DNA of 64,000 nt. Source: Rhynchospora pubera (lineage: Eukaryota; Streptophyta; Magnoliopsida; Poales; Cyperaceae). Location of the stretch: the NCBI GenBank assembly GCA_028095005.1, contig CM051462.1, positions 81,045,846-81,109,845 on the forward strand, given 5' to 3'. The notes beneath the pieces are model-generated. The model ran no database searches and was not told the origin of the DNA. It saw only the letters and a list, made by a program, of their open reading frames with translations. A program made the position numbers and the translations under genes. Position 1 is the first letter of the stretch. Every line of letters begins with the position of its first letter. Positions 22,233 to 34,600 of this stretch are shown here, piece by piece.

Positions 22233-23127
22233 GTATATAGCTAATAGTACACAATTGCTCAAGAATATACTTATATTTGAAACAAAAATATAATAATCAA
22301 AATTTTTGCCACATACATCGCTGAAATTGCATGAAAAAATATATTGAGATTCAAAAAAGTATGGGTGTGTTTGGATGAGTCTTAAATAAGAAATTTCGGT
22401 ATGTGTGCTTATTCTTATTCTTGTGTAACCCAAATAACACAAGAATAAGGAATTTGGATCTTTATTCTTATACTAACAAAACCACGGCGAAACCAACCAG
22501 TCTTATTTTAGTTATAATTGAATTTTGTTTAGATTGCCATAGAAAATCTTGCTAATTAATCACACACCAGTACACCACTGTACAAAGCGCATGAACTGAA
22601 CTCCAGCCATGCACGTGAACCCCCAACACATGGCTGGTTTCGAGACGGGATCTTCTGCGAAAATTACTCTTTAGTTTTGTTCGAGTTTTGCTGAGATCAT
22701 CACAGAAAATCCGGATAAAAGGCAGTGTTGAATATAAAATATTTTTCTGTGGAGCGGACCCCAACTGTCAGCCACACTATTAACCAACAGTGCTTAGCTA
22801 TGGTGTTCGGATCCGGATCATATACTCAGGATTAATATATGTATATTGATGATTGATATTGATATCACAAGCTCGAAACTTGGTTGAAATTTCTTTCTTC
22901 ACATATAATTTGAAAATAAATTACGAATTTTTCTATTATTTTTTACCCCTTTTTTCCCTCTTCCTCGCAAGTATCAAGAATAAAAAAAAAATTATCGAAC
23001 ATAATTGAAGAAGTAGAAAGACGGATTGATTTAATTTAATATTATCTAGGAAGATGATGATTATTTCTTTAATTACTCTTTGAAGCCAGTCAAGAGTCCT
23101 CACTCTTAATTATGATATATATATATA
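22233..23127. other. AT-rich sequence, no gene recognised
   Basis: A possible small element with GGTGTGTTTGGATGAGTCTT (22365) was seen without a clear partner end. Nothing else is supported. Confidence 0.35.
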
Positions 23128-23533
23128 GAATGGCTAACGTGCCATCGATGGCACGGAGGGTCCCGTGCCATCAAGTCATTTTTCGAGATCCAAAATTCAA
23201 ATGGTCAATCCAAACCGTTCAAGTTGTTCTCCATATTGAAATATCTTTGGAGACCAAATTTTATATTTTTTCGAAATTTTTTGCTATTTATTATGATATT
23301 TTTAAAAACATTATGATTAGAGTAATTCAGGCCCTCCAATTTGAAAATATCATAATAAATGGCAAAAAAATTCGAAAAAATGTAAAATTTGGTCTCCAAA
23401 GGTATTTCAATATTTTGATCAACTTGAACGATTTGGATCGACAGTTTGACTTTTGAATTTCAAAAAACGAGTTGATAGATTATTGATGGCACGTGCCATC
23501 GATGGCGCGTGCCATCGATGGCGCGTTAGCCAT

Positions 23534-23535
<2 letters not shown>
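23128..23535. mobile_element. Foldback MITE a
   Basis: Ends AGAATGGCTAACG / CGTTAGCCATTCT are perfect inverse repeats, followed by CCATCGATGGCACG words. The interior is an inverted repeat of CCAAACCGTTCAAGTTGTTC and GGAGACCAAATTTTATATTT, a core shared with the elements at 23833, 27062 and 46627. A long (CT)n tract abuts the right end. Confidence 0.75.
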
Positions 23536-23573
<38 letters not shown>

Positions 23574-23832
23574 AAGGTACGATTCCCTTTTAGATTTTAA
23601 TTTATTTAGAATCAATCAAGCAAGTATGATTTCCTTTTATGTCTTTAATGTTTTCTAGTATGATTTTCTATCAATTCGTTCAATTTATACCACATCATGT
23701 AAATAATCTTTTGAGGTCAGATTAGAAAACAACCGCAAGCTTCAAAGAATTGCAAATTCTCTGTTTTGCTAATAATTGTTTGAAACTTGTAAGCCATACT
23801 TGGAGGCTTGAACTTACTATTATTAAATTAAG

Positions 23833-24240
23833 AGAAATGCTAGAATCCAATATATTGGACGGATAGATTCCGTCCTATACGATCGTTTTCACGTTTTTAA
23901 ATTTTAAATAACAAATCTGAACTGTTCAATATATTCTTCATATTGAAAACTTATAAGAAACCAATTTTTACATTTTTTTCGAAATTTTTTACTATTTTTT
24001 TTTGCTATTTTAGAAAATCATTGTCATTGGACGATCCATAATGTTTATATCATGAATTTTCAAAAATACCAAAAAAATAATAAAAATTTTCTAAAAAAAA
24101 ATAAAAACTGATTTTTGTTTTTAGTTTTCGATATGGAGAACATATTGAACGGTTGGAATTGGCCATTTGAAATTTAAAAATGTGAAAATAATCGTAGGAC
24201 GGACTCATTTTGTCCTATATATTGGACACTAGAATTTCTT
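23833..24240. mobile_element. Foldback MITE b (shared core, other ends)
   Basis: Ends AGAAATGCTAGAATCCAATA and the inverse of AGAAATTCTAGTGTCCAATA; the interior has the same inverted GTTCAATATATTCTTCATAT / ATGGAGAACATATTGAACGG core as MITE a. The terminal sequence is close to MITE c (27062). Confidence 0.7.
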
Positions 24241-24289
24241 AATTCTATAAAAAGAAAATTGTGTTGATATTGTATTTTTATAGCTCTAT

Positions 24290-24838
24290 TGTCAGGCTGA
24301 CTAAACATTATCCGTACGCTGCAGCCTGCAGTGTTCTTCCAAATGACATTTGTTGAAAATCTATAAGTGGTTAAATAATAAAGACCCTGTGATTGCACGG
24401 TTTATTACTAAGCAGTTTACCTCAGCGAATTTTAACCTCTTTTCTGTCCCCACTGGTAAAAAAGAGTGGTCGACGCAGTGGCTCGCCCACCATCCCAAAA
24501 GATTTCGATCCACCTGATCCAAACGGCTATGCTGAACCAAACTTACTCATGGCTCCATTTAGATGAGGTGTGGGAATAAAAAAATAGAGAAATAAGAGAA
24601 TAAAAGAATAAATTTATTATAAACAATTCAAATTTTTCACAAAGTTACACATTTCTCAATATTTCTTTCCATTTTTTTCCTTATTCCTCTTATTCCCACA
24701 CCATCCAAACGAAGATAAATACACGCAGCGCGTTGTTCAAATTAAGCCATCCAACTGTTTTCACTTAATCAATGTAAAATCGTCGTAGACATTCCATGTC
24801 ATGTAGTTTCTCGTGCACTCATCCCGCCAGGCGCCACT
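24290..24838 (+). repeat. Segmental duplication, left copy, block 4
   Basis: Homologous to 46360-46570 (AAAAAGAGTGGTCGACGCAG, GCTCGCC) and to 47895-48080 (AAACGGCTATGCTG, AATTAAGCCATCCAACTGTT, CGTCGTAGACATTCCA, TCTCGTGCACTCATCCCGCC). A MITE at 24551-24713 interrupts it. Confidence 0.88.
24551..24713. mobile_element. Tourist-like MITE of the GGCTCCRTTTGGAT family
   Basis: GGCTCCATTTAGATGAGGTG at the left and ACACCATCCAAACGAAG at the right are near-inverse. The central AAATTTATTATAAACAATTC and CACAAAGTTACACATTTCTC are family hallmarks. The site is empty in the paralogous copy near 47940. Confidence 0.7.
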
Positions 24839-25404
24839 TAGTATTCTCCAAAATGACACGACACGATCGCATTAGCACGATACGATGTGTGATAATCGTG
24901 TCGTGTTGGAACATTAGAAAGTTTGACACGATTCAACACGCAACACGACACGAACACGAATTAACACGACACCTCAACACAAATTTAATTATTAATGTTG
25001 ATTATTTAAGCAAAATTAATAATTTAATTTCAATTTATAATACTATATCATATTATTTACCATCATTTAAATCATAATAGTGTTATAATCTAATTATTAT
25101 TTTTTATAAAAAATATTAATAAAAAGTTTAAACTTAATCAAATAATAAATTATTATATTTAGTAAATTTTAATTTTTTTAATAATTTTTTTATTTTAAAA
25201 ATAATAAATAATATGACACGACTAACACGACACGACACGATCGTGTCGTGCGTGTCGTGTCAGAATATGTGTCATGTTGTCTCTTCTCTCCATTAAGGAC
25301 GACGCCAAAAGTAGTTCGTGTTAACACGACACGACACGAGACTCTAACACGATCGTGTTTGACATGACACGACACGACACGACACGCACGATTGGAGAAC
25401 ACTA
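24839..25404. mobile_element. hAT element made of ACACGA repeats
   Basis: Flanked exactly by GCGCCACT (24831-24838 and 25405-25412), an 8-bp duplication. Ends TAGTATTCTCCAA and inverse of TAGTGTTCTCCAA. Both subterminal regions are packed with ACACGACACG and CGTGTCGTGT words in both orientations, around an AT-rich core. Non-coding. In the duplicated copy the site (around 48080) reads through without the element. Confidence 0.88.
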
Positions 25405-25590
25405 GCGCCACTACCCAACTAGATCTCTTCTCAATGCACTTGTGTGACAAAATTTTGATCTCTTGCGCTTCCTTTCTTATAGAACTTAATCTAACGGGTT
25501 ATTAATAGCTTTTAAAATTTCCAAATTGACCTGCTACATGGAAAGAAACATGAATCTCGAAATAGTAAATTCGAAGCCAAGGGATAAATT
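25405..25590 (+). repeat. Segmental duplication, left copy, block 5
   Basis: Homologous to 48080-48240: GATCTCTTG, CTTCCTT, ACGGGT, ACCTGCTACATGGAA, AACATGAAT, AATTCGAAGCCA in the same order. Confidence 0.85.
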
Positions 25591-26380
25591 AATTATTTGA
25601 AAGTCTTTGAAGCCAAAAAATTATTAACAAAATACTCGTAATTATTGAATTCTCGTAATCTCTAATAATTATTGAATTTTCATATAAATTTTATAAATTT
25701 TAAAGTTTCTTTGATACTTGATCAAAATATTGAATATTGAACGAATATAGTTAAATATGATAGATTAATTAAAATATGTTCGTATTTTAGTCTTTAATCA
25801 AGTATGTTTATATGAAAAATAAATTTTGAGGCATTGAAATTGTGGGCACTAAAACACTCCTCATATAATTTACAAGATTCAGAAGATGCTGTTATATAAT
25901 TTCTTAATTAAACTTTATTTAATAATTTTTTAGATAATTTTATCATTGCTCAACTCCTTTCTCTTGTACTTCCTTTTTTACAAAACTTTATGTAACGGGT
26001 CATTATTTGATCATTAAAATTTCCAAAATGACCTGCTGCATGTAACGGGTCTTTTTAACTCTTTTACCATTGCACATTCTATCTCCTCTCTTAACTGTTG
26101 AACCTTCTCCGACGAATCAGATGTATATTTAGATTTTTTTTTTTTTTTTTTGTGGGTCTACTTACACCCGCCCTCACCCAACGGCCAAGGATGAGGGTAT
26201 CAGAAGAAAGTTTTCCCTCGGACCACTAGAAGTAAAAATGGAAAGGAAAGATTTACGGCTAGGAAAGAATGTTTAGGGGGGAGAAAAAGATTCAAGGGAG
26301 AGAGTACGAACAATAACTTTAGGACTCGTTTAGTAGTGTCAAGTTTAGCTTGAATTTTGAATAAACGAGCTAACCTACGG
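25591..26380. other. AT-rich sequence with a further partial copy of the flank
   Basis: 25865-26050 repeats part of the duplicated flank again: CAGAAGATGCT, TTAGATAATTTTA, then TAACGGGTCATTATT and ATGACCTGCTGCATG. It is related to 47040-47140 and to 25480-25550, which suggests more than two rounds of duplication. No gene. Confidence 0.6.
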
Positions 26381-26554
26381 CATGGTTTTCAATACCCTAC
26401 CGGTATCCATACCGGTCAGTGACCGAAACCTAGTATTTTTCCGAAATTTCCAGGTATTTCCTCTCTAAATATATGATACCGCCATTTCGGCCACAGTTCC
26501 GGTATCCGGTATTATCGGAATTTTTCGGTAAGCGGTAGGGTATTGAAAACACTG
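26381..26554. mobile_element. 174-bp hAT MITE
   Basis: CATGGTTTTCAATACCCTAC at the left is mirrored by the inverse of CAGTGTTTTCAATACCCTAC at the right. ACCTACGG flanks both sides (26373-26380 and 26555-26562), a perfect 8-bp duplication. Dense CCGGTA/TACCGG words fill the interior. Confidence 0.88.
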
Positions 26555-27061
26555 ACCTACGGACATTGCAAGGCCAAATAACTTTGTGGTCAACGGAATT
26601 AGCACTACCTTTCTAACTTTTTCATTTTCTATTTGAGCGTTCCTCAAACACCAAAAAAAGAAAAATTATATCGTATCTGAAGAGAACAACCTTGAGATGA
26701 AATCTTAAAATTTAAAATTTTCAAATTTTCAAATTTCAAAATTTTAAATTTCAAATTTTCAAATTTTAAATTTCAATTTTCAACTGAGGTGGTTAGCACT
26801 CAAATCCTCAGCAGTCCTTTTTTTTAAAAATAAATTTGAAGTGGATTTGATACTTGATTAAGTGACCAAATTATGAACGTATTAGAATTAATCTAATCAG
26901 ATTCGTTCATTTGTTGACCACTTGATCTAGTATCAAATCAAATTCAAATTTTATAAAACTTATATGAAAACGTACCACCGATAAAATTTAACATGATCAA
27001 CGGTTTAGATTCTTCATTTTTAATTTTAAAATTTTTAAATATTAACAAAAAAAGAAGGGAG
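26555..27061. other. AT-rich sequence, no gene recognised
   Basis: Contains a short array of TTTCAAATTTTCAAA words (26700-26785). No gene. Confidence 0.4.
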
Positions 27062-27442
27062 TTGCTAGTGTCAAACATATAGGACACGTACACTTGTCCA
27101 ACACGATGAAATTTTAATTTTTTAAATTGGAATGGCCGATCCAAACCGCTCAAATTGTTCTGTGTTATAAAATCTTCATGGAGACCAAATTTTATATTTT
27201 TTCAAATTTTTTTACTATTTTTTTGAAATTTTTCAATATGCTCAATCTAAAAAGTTCTTAACCCTTCAATTTTGAAAATTCGAAAAAAATAGTTAGAAAA
27301 TATGAAAAAATATAAAATTTGATTATCAAATATATTTTAATATAGAGATCATATTGAGCGGTTTGGATCGTCCGTTTGAAATTTTAATGTGCTACATTTG
27401 GATCGTGTTTGACGTCCTATATGTTTGATTCTAGCATTACTC
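27062..27442. mobile_element. Foldback MITE c
   Basis: Ends TTGCTAGTGTCAAACATATA and inverse of TGCTAGAATCAAACATATAG, with AAAAAAGAAGG-like sequence on both sides. The interior has the shared inverted core CCAAACCGCTCAAATTGTTC / GAGCGGTTTGGATCG. Confidence 0.7.
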
Positions 27443-27883
27443 AAAAAAGAAAGGACTGCCTCGAGCGTTCTTTTTTTTTTTGGGGACCGCTGAGGATCCG
27501 AAAGGAGAAGGAAGTCAGGAGGAGAAAATATTTTCTGTCAAAATGATAAGTTACTTTCCCTGTTTTCACTTTACTCCATATACTTACTGACTTACTGTAA
27601 ATAAGATAAAAGCCCATTAGGCCTGATTGCAATTCGGGCAATAATTTAAGCAGAACTATTTGTTCTCGGCCTGTTGGAATGGCAGTAAACGTGATGAGAC
27701 CGGATTTGTCATATTAATTCAGCAGTTAATTGCTGAATGAAGTGACTAATTGCGGAATCACATTTATTTAGTTATTATTAACAGCTGTGTATCTGCCTAT
27801 GTTGTGTATCGTGTGTCGTTTTGTGCAGTTTTTAAAGGTCAAATGGAAGAGGAAATGGAAAAAAAGAGTACTGTGCTGTACTG

Positions 27884-28176
27884 AGACCTGTCAAACGTTT
27901 ATCTGAAGCGAAAACAGACAATTTCATTTCCGTTATGTTCGGTAACAGAACGAAATGATTGTTTCATTTTCATTCCGTTTCGTCAAACGTAACAGAAATT
28001 TATTCCATTTAACGTTTCGTCACTATTTTATATTGATTTCAGTCCTATTTTCGTGTTCCGTTTCATTTACGTTAACAAATTTTAGTTCCGCTTCTAAAAA
28101 CGAAACTCATTTCATATTTCATTTAACGTTTCAAACGAAACGGAACAGCGGAACAGATGTTAATACTGACAGGCCT
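27884..28176. mobile_element. Small hAT-like element rich in GTTTCGTT words
   Basis: Ends AGACCTGTCA and inverse of AGGCCTGTCA, with CTGTACT close to each end though offset. The interior is packed with TTCCGTTTCG / CGAAACGGAA words in both orientations. Ends are short, so class assignment is tentative. Confidence 0.5.
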
Positions 28177-28652
28177 AACTGTACTTGTGTTCTCAGTCCG
28201 TTACCATGTAGTTGGAGCGGTAATTAAAACTTTACACGTTAAGTTTTTAAAGAACAAAAGACCGTGTCAATACTATGCCCATAAATTTAAATTGTTAACG
28301 TGGATAGGCACGAACCAAATAGTTGGACTTTACTTCATAAAATATACTATTTAAGTACATTGTTTATAAGCAAATAAGGAATCCGCAACAGAAGTTCGAA
28401 TGTTAATTATATCACGGTCGATCGTCTTGTATGATTGAATTGTATTGACTAATTCAAAGGCATTAGAAATTTTTGCAATGATTCTTATAGGGACATTGAC
28501 AACCACATGAATTACTTTTGTATTATTCAACATTTGACCAACCAAATGCTTAGTTAATATTTGTTTGACGAAGTCTTATATTTCGTAATGCTATAATTAG
28601 AGATCTATTGATCATAACAAGGAAGCAAAAGAGAGTAGCCCTGAAGAAGAAA
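28177..28652. promoter_or_regulatory. Upstream region of the receptor-like kinase gene
   Basis: About 480 bp between a small hAT-like element and the kinase ATG. AT-rich; I could not pick a single TATA box. The close transposon may mark the limit of the promoter. Confidence 0.3.
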
Positions 28653-31600
28653 ATGGCTAGAAGAGAGTTCTTCATTACAATTTTTCTATTGAATTTCATC
28701 ATTATTGATGGAAGCGGTAAGTTTCTATTCTTGATTCTTTTAAATTTAGGTTTTTTCCCCACTTGTTAGTTTCAATATGAAGCACGTTGAGCACGTCCTT
28801 ATATAGTTCAGTTATATGGTGTAGTCGTATGTGTTTGGCAACCCACGTGAATAACCAATTCGTGAACACTCAGTTCGTTCTCCTTTGTTCTGTCAAAATC
28901 CAGGAACAAGACTAAGGGTGTGAATAAGCTGTTCCTTTGTTCGTGCCTGATTCCAACAAATACATCAATATCACCTATTGTTAGAGTTGAATTAAAGGAG
29001 GCCAGAACAGTTAAAGTTCAAATTAGTTATAGATGCGAGTTTCGGCACAAATGATCATCAATAATTACAGGGACCGATTTACATTCAATAAAAGAGTGTC
29101 AATGTCACCCCTATTTTGTTTTAAAAAAATAATATTACTAATAATAAAATTTGTAGTTATAAAATGTAAATCTTTCATATGCACCATATATTGTGATTCA
29201 ACCCCAAAAATATTTACGTAATTTACCATTATTGAACCCCATACATAATTTACAATAAAAATTTTTGTGAGATTTTTTCAGAAGATGACAATTTATATTT
29301 GCAAAAGTGTTACAATGATATAAAAAAAGTTAATTATATGAACGTAATTACGTAAAGAGACGCAAGTCTTATGGCTAATTTAGTTCTTATTTATGGACCT
29401 CATAGCCCAACCAAATAACAAATGGAATTTAGCCTAATCACTCCATCAAAGAAAAAATCGAAAAAAAAAGGAAAAAAATTATCCAGCGATGGCCCTTTCC
29501 TCATTCCTCCTTTTCTTATACTACTAGATTCTTCCTAGTGCCTCCGGCAACCACTTTTTTGAGAGGAGTTGTTATTTTTATTTTTATTTTATTTTTTTGA
29601 GTTGGTCAAAAGATTTTTTCTATGTGTAAAATGAATTTGAAGCAATTGATTGTACGTAATGTCTGAAGTGTTGGGCTCAATTCGAGTTGATGTCCCAATA
29701 GATATATAGGCATTTTATAGTTGAACATCAACGGTTCAACATCTATTTGCTCAGGTTGTTTTTTTTTTTTAACAACAATATATCTATTTGCTCAGTTGCA
29801 ACTTGCAACCTAGTTTTGGACGTCGCTTCTCTTTCCTCTGCCGAACTATAAATTTGAGGTTCCACGTTAGAAATCGAAGATGAGAAGCAACTATAAGTCT
29901 ATAACCGGCCGTTTGTTAAGGAAATGCAACATTTTAAGTTTTTAACAAACATTTCATTAAATTTATTTATTGTACATGTACTGTAAGCATTTTTTTTTCC
30001 TACAGAGTACTAAATTTTGTTTACAAAAAAATTACCAGCGGAACTGCGGAAACACTAATACCAAAAGAAAAACTGAGTGCATTACATACTGATGAGCTCT
30101 TATCTGTTTACATATTTCACATGTTTGGACACGTAGATCGAAAAGGTAATTGGAAGAGAAATTAAGATAATATTGATTGATATCAAGGTTTCAACACCTT
30201 AATATATAGGAGACATCGTCAGTGGCTAGGTTGTATAATTTTGAAACAAAATCATTTATATCCGGGTAGTTTTGGATCCAACACGACCTGTTATATCGTT
30301 GAACGCACAAAAAGTCAAAAAGTGAAGGTCGGGTGAGGCACTGAGGCATCATGATATCTGTGGGACAAAATTGAGACAATTTTGAAGGAAGTACATGGTT
30401 AATTGATTATACCTCTGTAAATAATACCTACTTATAAAAGGCAGTCCTTTCTGATTTGCATAGTCCAGTGTATTACAGATTTACAGTGGGCATAAACTAC
30501 AGCTGTCAGTCCCACAAACTTGGTGCACACTTTTAATATATATATATTTTTTTTCTTTTTTCGGCCTTTTTGTATTGAATATCCAACAGCAGGGAATATA
30601 CTAAAAGCAGATGAATTGCTACTAGATAACCAGGTCCTAAATTCGACTAACGGGATTTTTCAGTTGGGTTTCTTCAATGTCAAAAATTCCAAGAACAGAT
30701 ATCTTGGTATCTGGTACACTAACCCATATAAAACAATGGTCTGGATTGCCAACAGCGACCATCCAATCATCGATGGCACTGGCATGCTTTATCTATCTCC
30801 AGATGGAACCCTTTCCATCCAAAATAACACAGGTCAAAATATATGGTCTACTGGTAGTCAGCAAAGCAGTGGAGTACCTCAAGCATGTCTTCTTGATTCT
30901 GGACTTCTTGTTATTAATGACACCAAAACAGGAAAAATTTTGTGGCAGAGTCTATACCAACTCTCTGACACCCTACTGCCACATGTACCACTTGGGTATA
31001 CAAAATTTTTGGACTCAATGCTTGAAATTCAAGTCTCCTCTTGGAATATTACTGGAATTGATCCTTCTCCTGGACAATATGTACGGAAATTGGACCCTTC
31101 CAGATTATTCGAATTGGTTACATTCAGGGGATCTGACATAATATATCGAACCGGTCCATGGGATGGTGACAGATGGAATGGATTCCCCAAAATGACCCAA
31201 GATATGGTGAAGTTTGTCGTCACAGCTGGTGAAAATGGAGCATACTTTTGGTACGAGCCACAAGATCCATCCATCCTTTGGCGTTGGGTCTTGAAGTCAA
31301 ATGGCACAACATATCGTTATTACTTGAATGGAAGTGACTGGGTCGAGTACTGGAAAGCGCCCGATGAATCGACCCCTCCATATGCTGTGTGCGGACCATA
31401 TGGGATTAATTTTGATGGTGATTGTAAATGTTGCATGGAAGATCTATTTCACCCCAAGAATGGAAAAGATTGGAAGAGTCGCATTTTTTCTGAGGGTTGT
31501 GAAAGAAATGTACCTCTAAATGGCACAAATCATGGTTTTGGTACTCTAAGAAATGTGAAACTGCCCGACACCATAAATGCAGTTTCTGATGGAAAAAAAA

Positions 31601-34600
31601 GTAGAAGTGAATGTGGGCGTTGGTGCCAGAAGAACTTGTCTTGCATGGCTTACGCATACATTGGATGGCAAGGATGTGTGGCTTGGTTGGGAGACATTAT
31701 CGACATGGAGCAATTCCTTGATGGAGGGGATACATTATATATTCGTGTTGCTTCCAAGAGACGTACGTCATTATTTGCAATGATTTAGAACAAATTTAAC
31801 AATGTTGCCATGTGGACTTATTTTTTACTATTTTTTTTTAAGATAAATTTGGGTCAAGCTTCCCAACTATTTTTTACTAATTATTTGGAACATTTTTCTT
31901 ACCAGATAATCGAAAATTAGTTCTTATCATTGTGCCTCTCAGTATTGCTGTAGTCTTAATTCTGGTGGTGATTCTGGTAAGGAAAAAAATATGGTGGCTG
32001 TTCAGAAAATATCGACCAGCAGGTACATATTATTAATTAGATTAAGAATAATTCTCATTCTTAAGTTCGTTCTTGTACATAATCTTGTATTGTGTAACAT
32101 ACTTCACATTCCCTTATATGAAGCTGTACAACAAGAAACATATGCAACAAATGGCCAAGAAGATATTCAATTTTTTGAATTTTTCGACTTTGATGCCATA
32201 AAAGTTGCCACGAACAATTTTAGTGCAACTAACATCATTGGCGAAGGGCAATTAGGACCAGTGTATAAGGTAATATTCTGTTAAAATTTTCATTTCATCG
32301 AGTAGAAGTTCGAAATAGATCTCCAGTAGTACAACAAATGTATTTTGAGAAATAGCTTTTATTTTCTGTCCATACTGAGTCTCAATTTACTTTTAGCACA
32401 CAAATAGCACATAATCAAGGAAAAAGAATTAGAGAACAAAATGGTATGAGGCTATGATCTTCTACAACTAGGAGCTAATAAGTAAATAATGGGTTTTCGT
32501 GTATTTAATTTGGAAGTAAGTTTTTAGTTGTTCGGGTTTGCTGGAATTTTCTGTTCTCAATATGGAAGCCGCTAGTCACTCATGAACAGTCATAATGAAA
32601 ATTTGGCTCTCGCCAACCAACTTTAAATAAAAGTATATAAAGATAATGATAAAAATGAGGTAGTCTAGCTTTATATGGATTTTTTTTATCTGTTATTACT
32701 AATGTTAATCTTACAGTGAATTGCTTTGAATATTGGGTTAATTACCTGACCCCAAATTAGTGACACTTAATTATGTGAATTGCTATAGGGAGTTCTCCAA
32801 AACGGTGAAACAATTGCAGTTAAAAAACTTTCAAGAAGTGCACCCAACGGAAATAAACAACTTAGAAATGAGCTGCAGCTGCTTGCAAGGCTCAAGCACA
32901 GAAATCTTGTTAAATTGACGGGCTTTTGTATACAGCAACAAGAAATAATCCTCTGCTTCGAACTTATGCAGAATAGCCTCGATAAATTGCTGTTTGGTAT
33001 GTTAAACATCTTTCTTTTTCTTTAAAATTGTCAAATAGAAAATAATAATAATAATAATAAGATTTAATGTCCCATGCATCCTGTAAGAAATGCTGACTTT
33101 TTCACAGTACTTCTTGTTAAACTAATAAAAATATCATATTAATACATCAATATTTAATTTAATCCCTTTCAACTTGTCCAGGACTTTGTTGACTATAGTT
33201 AAAATGTCTGAAACCTTGTCGCACATATTCCTTTTTCTTTAGAATATCTTCACATCCACGTTCCCTGTGCAAATCCCTTTTTCTTCAAATTGTCTTTTTT
33301 TTTTTTTTTTTTGGGTAGAAAAACAGACAGCTATTGTCTAGAAGATTTCTCCAAACATTATCTTTTCTCCTCACATGGTCTCTCTTTTCGCCAAACATTA
33401 ACGGCTTCACATGACTTGCATCAAAAATTAAAAAGAAAATCATAGGACAACAGAAATATTACAGAAAACTCTTAAATGAAAGTTTGTTTTGTCGAACTGC
33501 ATAGCTAAGACATAGGTTTGTGCAGGACATGAAATTAAAGTTTGTTTAGTCTAACTGACAAGTATCATTTGTTCAACATAGACAATCATCACCGTGAAGA
33601 GGTTTTAGAACTAAATTGGGAACAGAGATCTGGATTGATACAAGGAATTTCCTCAGGTCTTCTTTACCTACATGAGGAGAATGGTGATACAATTATTCAC
33701 CGGGATGTAAAGGCATCGAATATTTTACTTGATCAAAAGATGAACCCGAAGATAGCTGATTTGGGAATTTCGAAACTCTTTCAAGAAGATCGCTCCGTCT
33801 TCACAGTTACCACTTTTGGCGGAACACGGTTAGTGGAATACTTTCTGCCTGCAAATTATTTCATGTAATCTTTTACAGGATAAATGAAATAAGAATGACC
33901 TACCAAAATTCATGTATTAAATTTGAAACATAATTATTAGTTTTAAGTTTCCTATGGCAATAAAGTTGTCCTCCGACTTTTTAAAAAAAAAAACACAAGT
34001 CCATCCGGTAAATTTTATTTTCATAATTATCTCAGTTATTTTGAATCTTTCGAAACTGACCCTAAAAAAAAGAATCTTTCAAAACTGATTTAGTGCAAAT
34101 TTTTTTTTTTTTTTCAAAGTTTATGGATTGTCAACATCCTATTTGAAAGTTCATAAAGTAATTTGTTCCTGATGAAAATTTACGAACCAAATTTTGGAAA
34201 ATGTAAAGGATGAAGATGTGAATTGTTTCAGAAATAGAAGTAACGTTTTGGTCATACCAATTAAAATGATCTTTTACTGATGGAACTTGCAGTCATGTAA
34301 AATGCAAGGATTATGAGAGTAGATAAAAGTGGTCATCATCATCACCAATTAAAATGATCTTTTACCGATGGAACTTGCAGTCATGTAAAATGCAAAGATT
34401 ATAAGAGTAGATAAAAGTGGTCATCAATCATCAGTTCATCACTAATTAAAATGATCTTCACTGATGGAACTTGCAGTCATGTAAAATGCAAAGATAACGA
34501 TGAGTAGATAAAAGTGATTATCAATCATCAGTTCATCACCAATCAAATATGGAACAATATATTCACCTCAATTACTGGTCCTATTTTCAGAGGTTACATA

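Noticed and set aside
23540..23572. (CT)n and (AT)n tracts beside MITE a as a functional GAGA element
   Set aside because: Simple-sequence run with no gene nearby; nothing supports a regulatory role.
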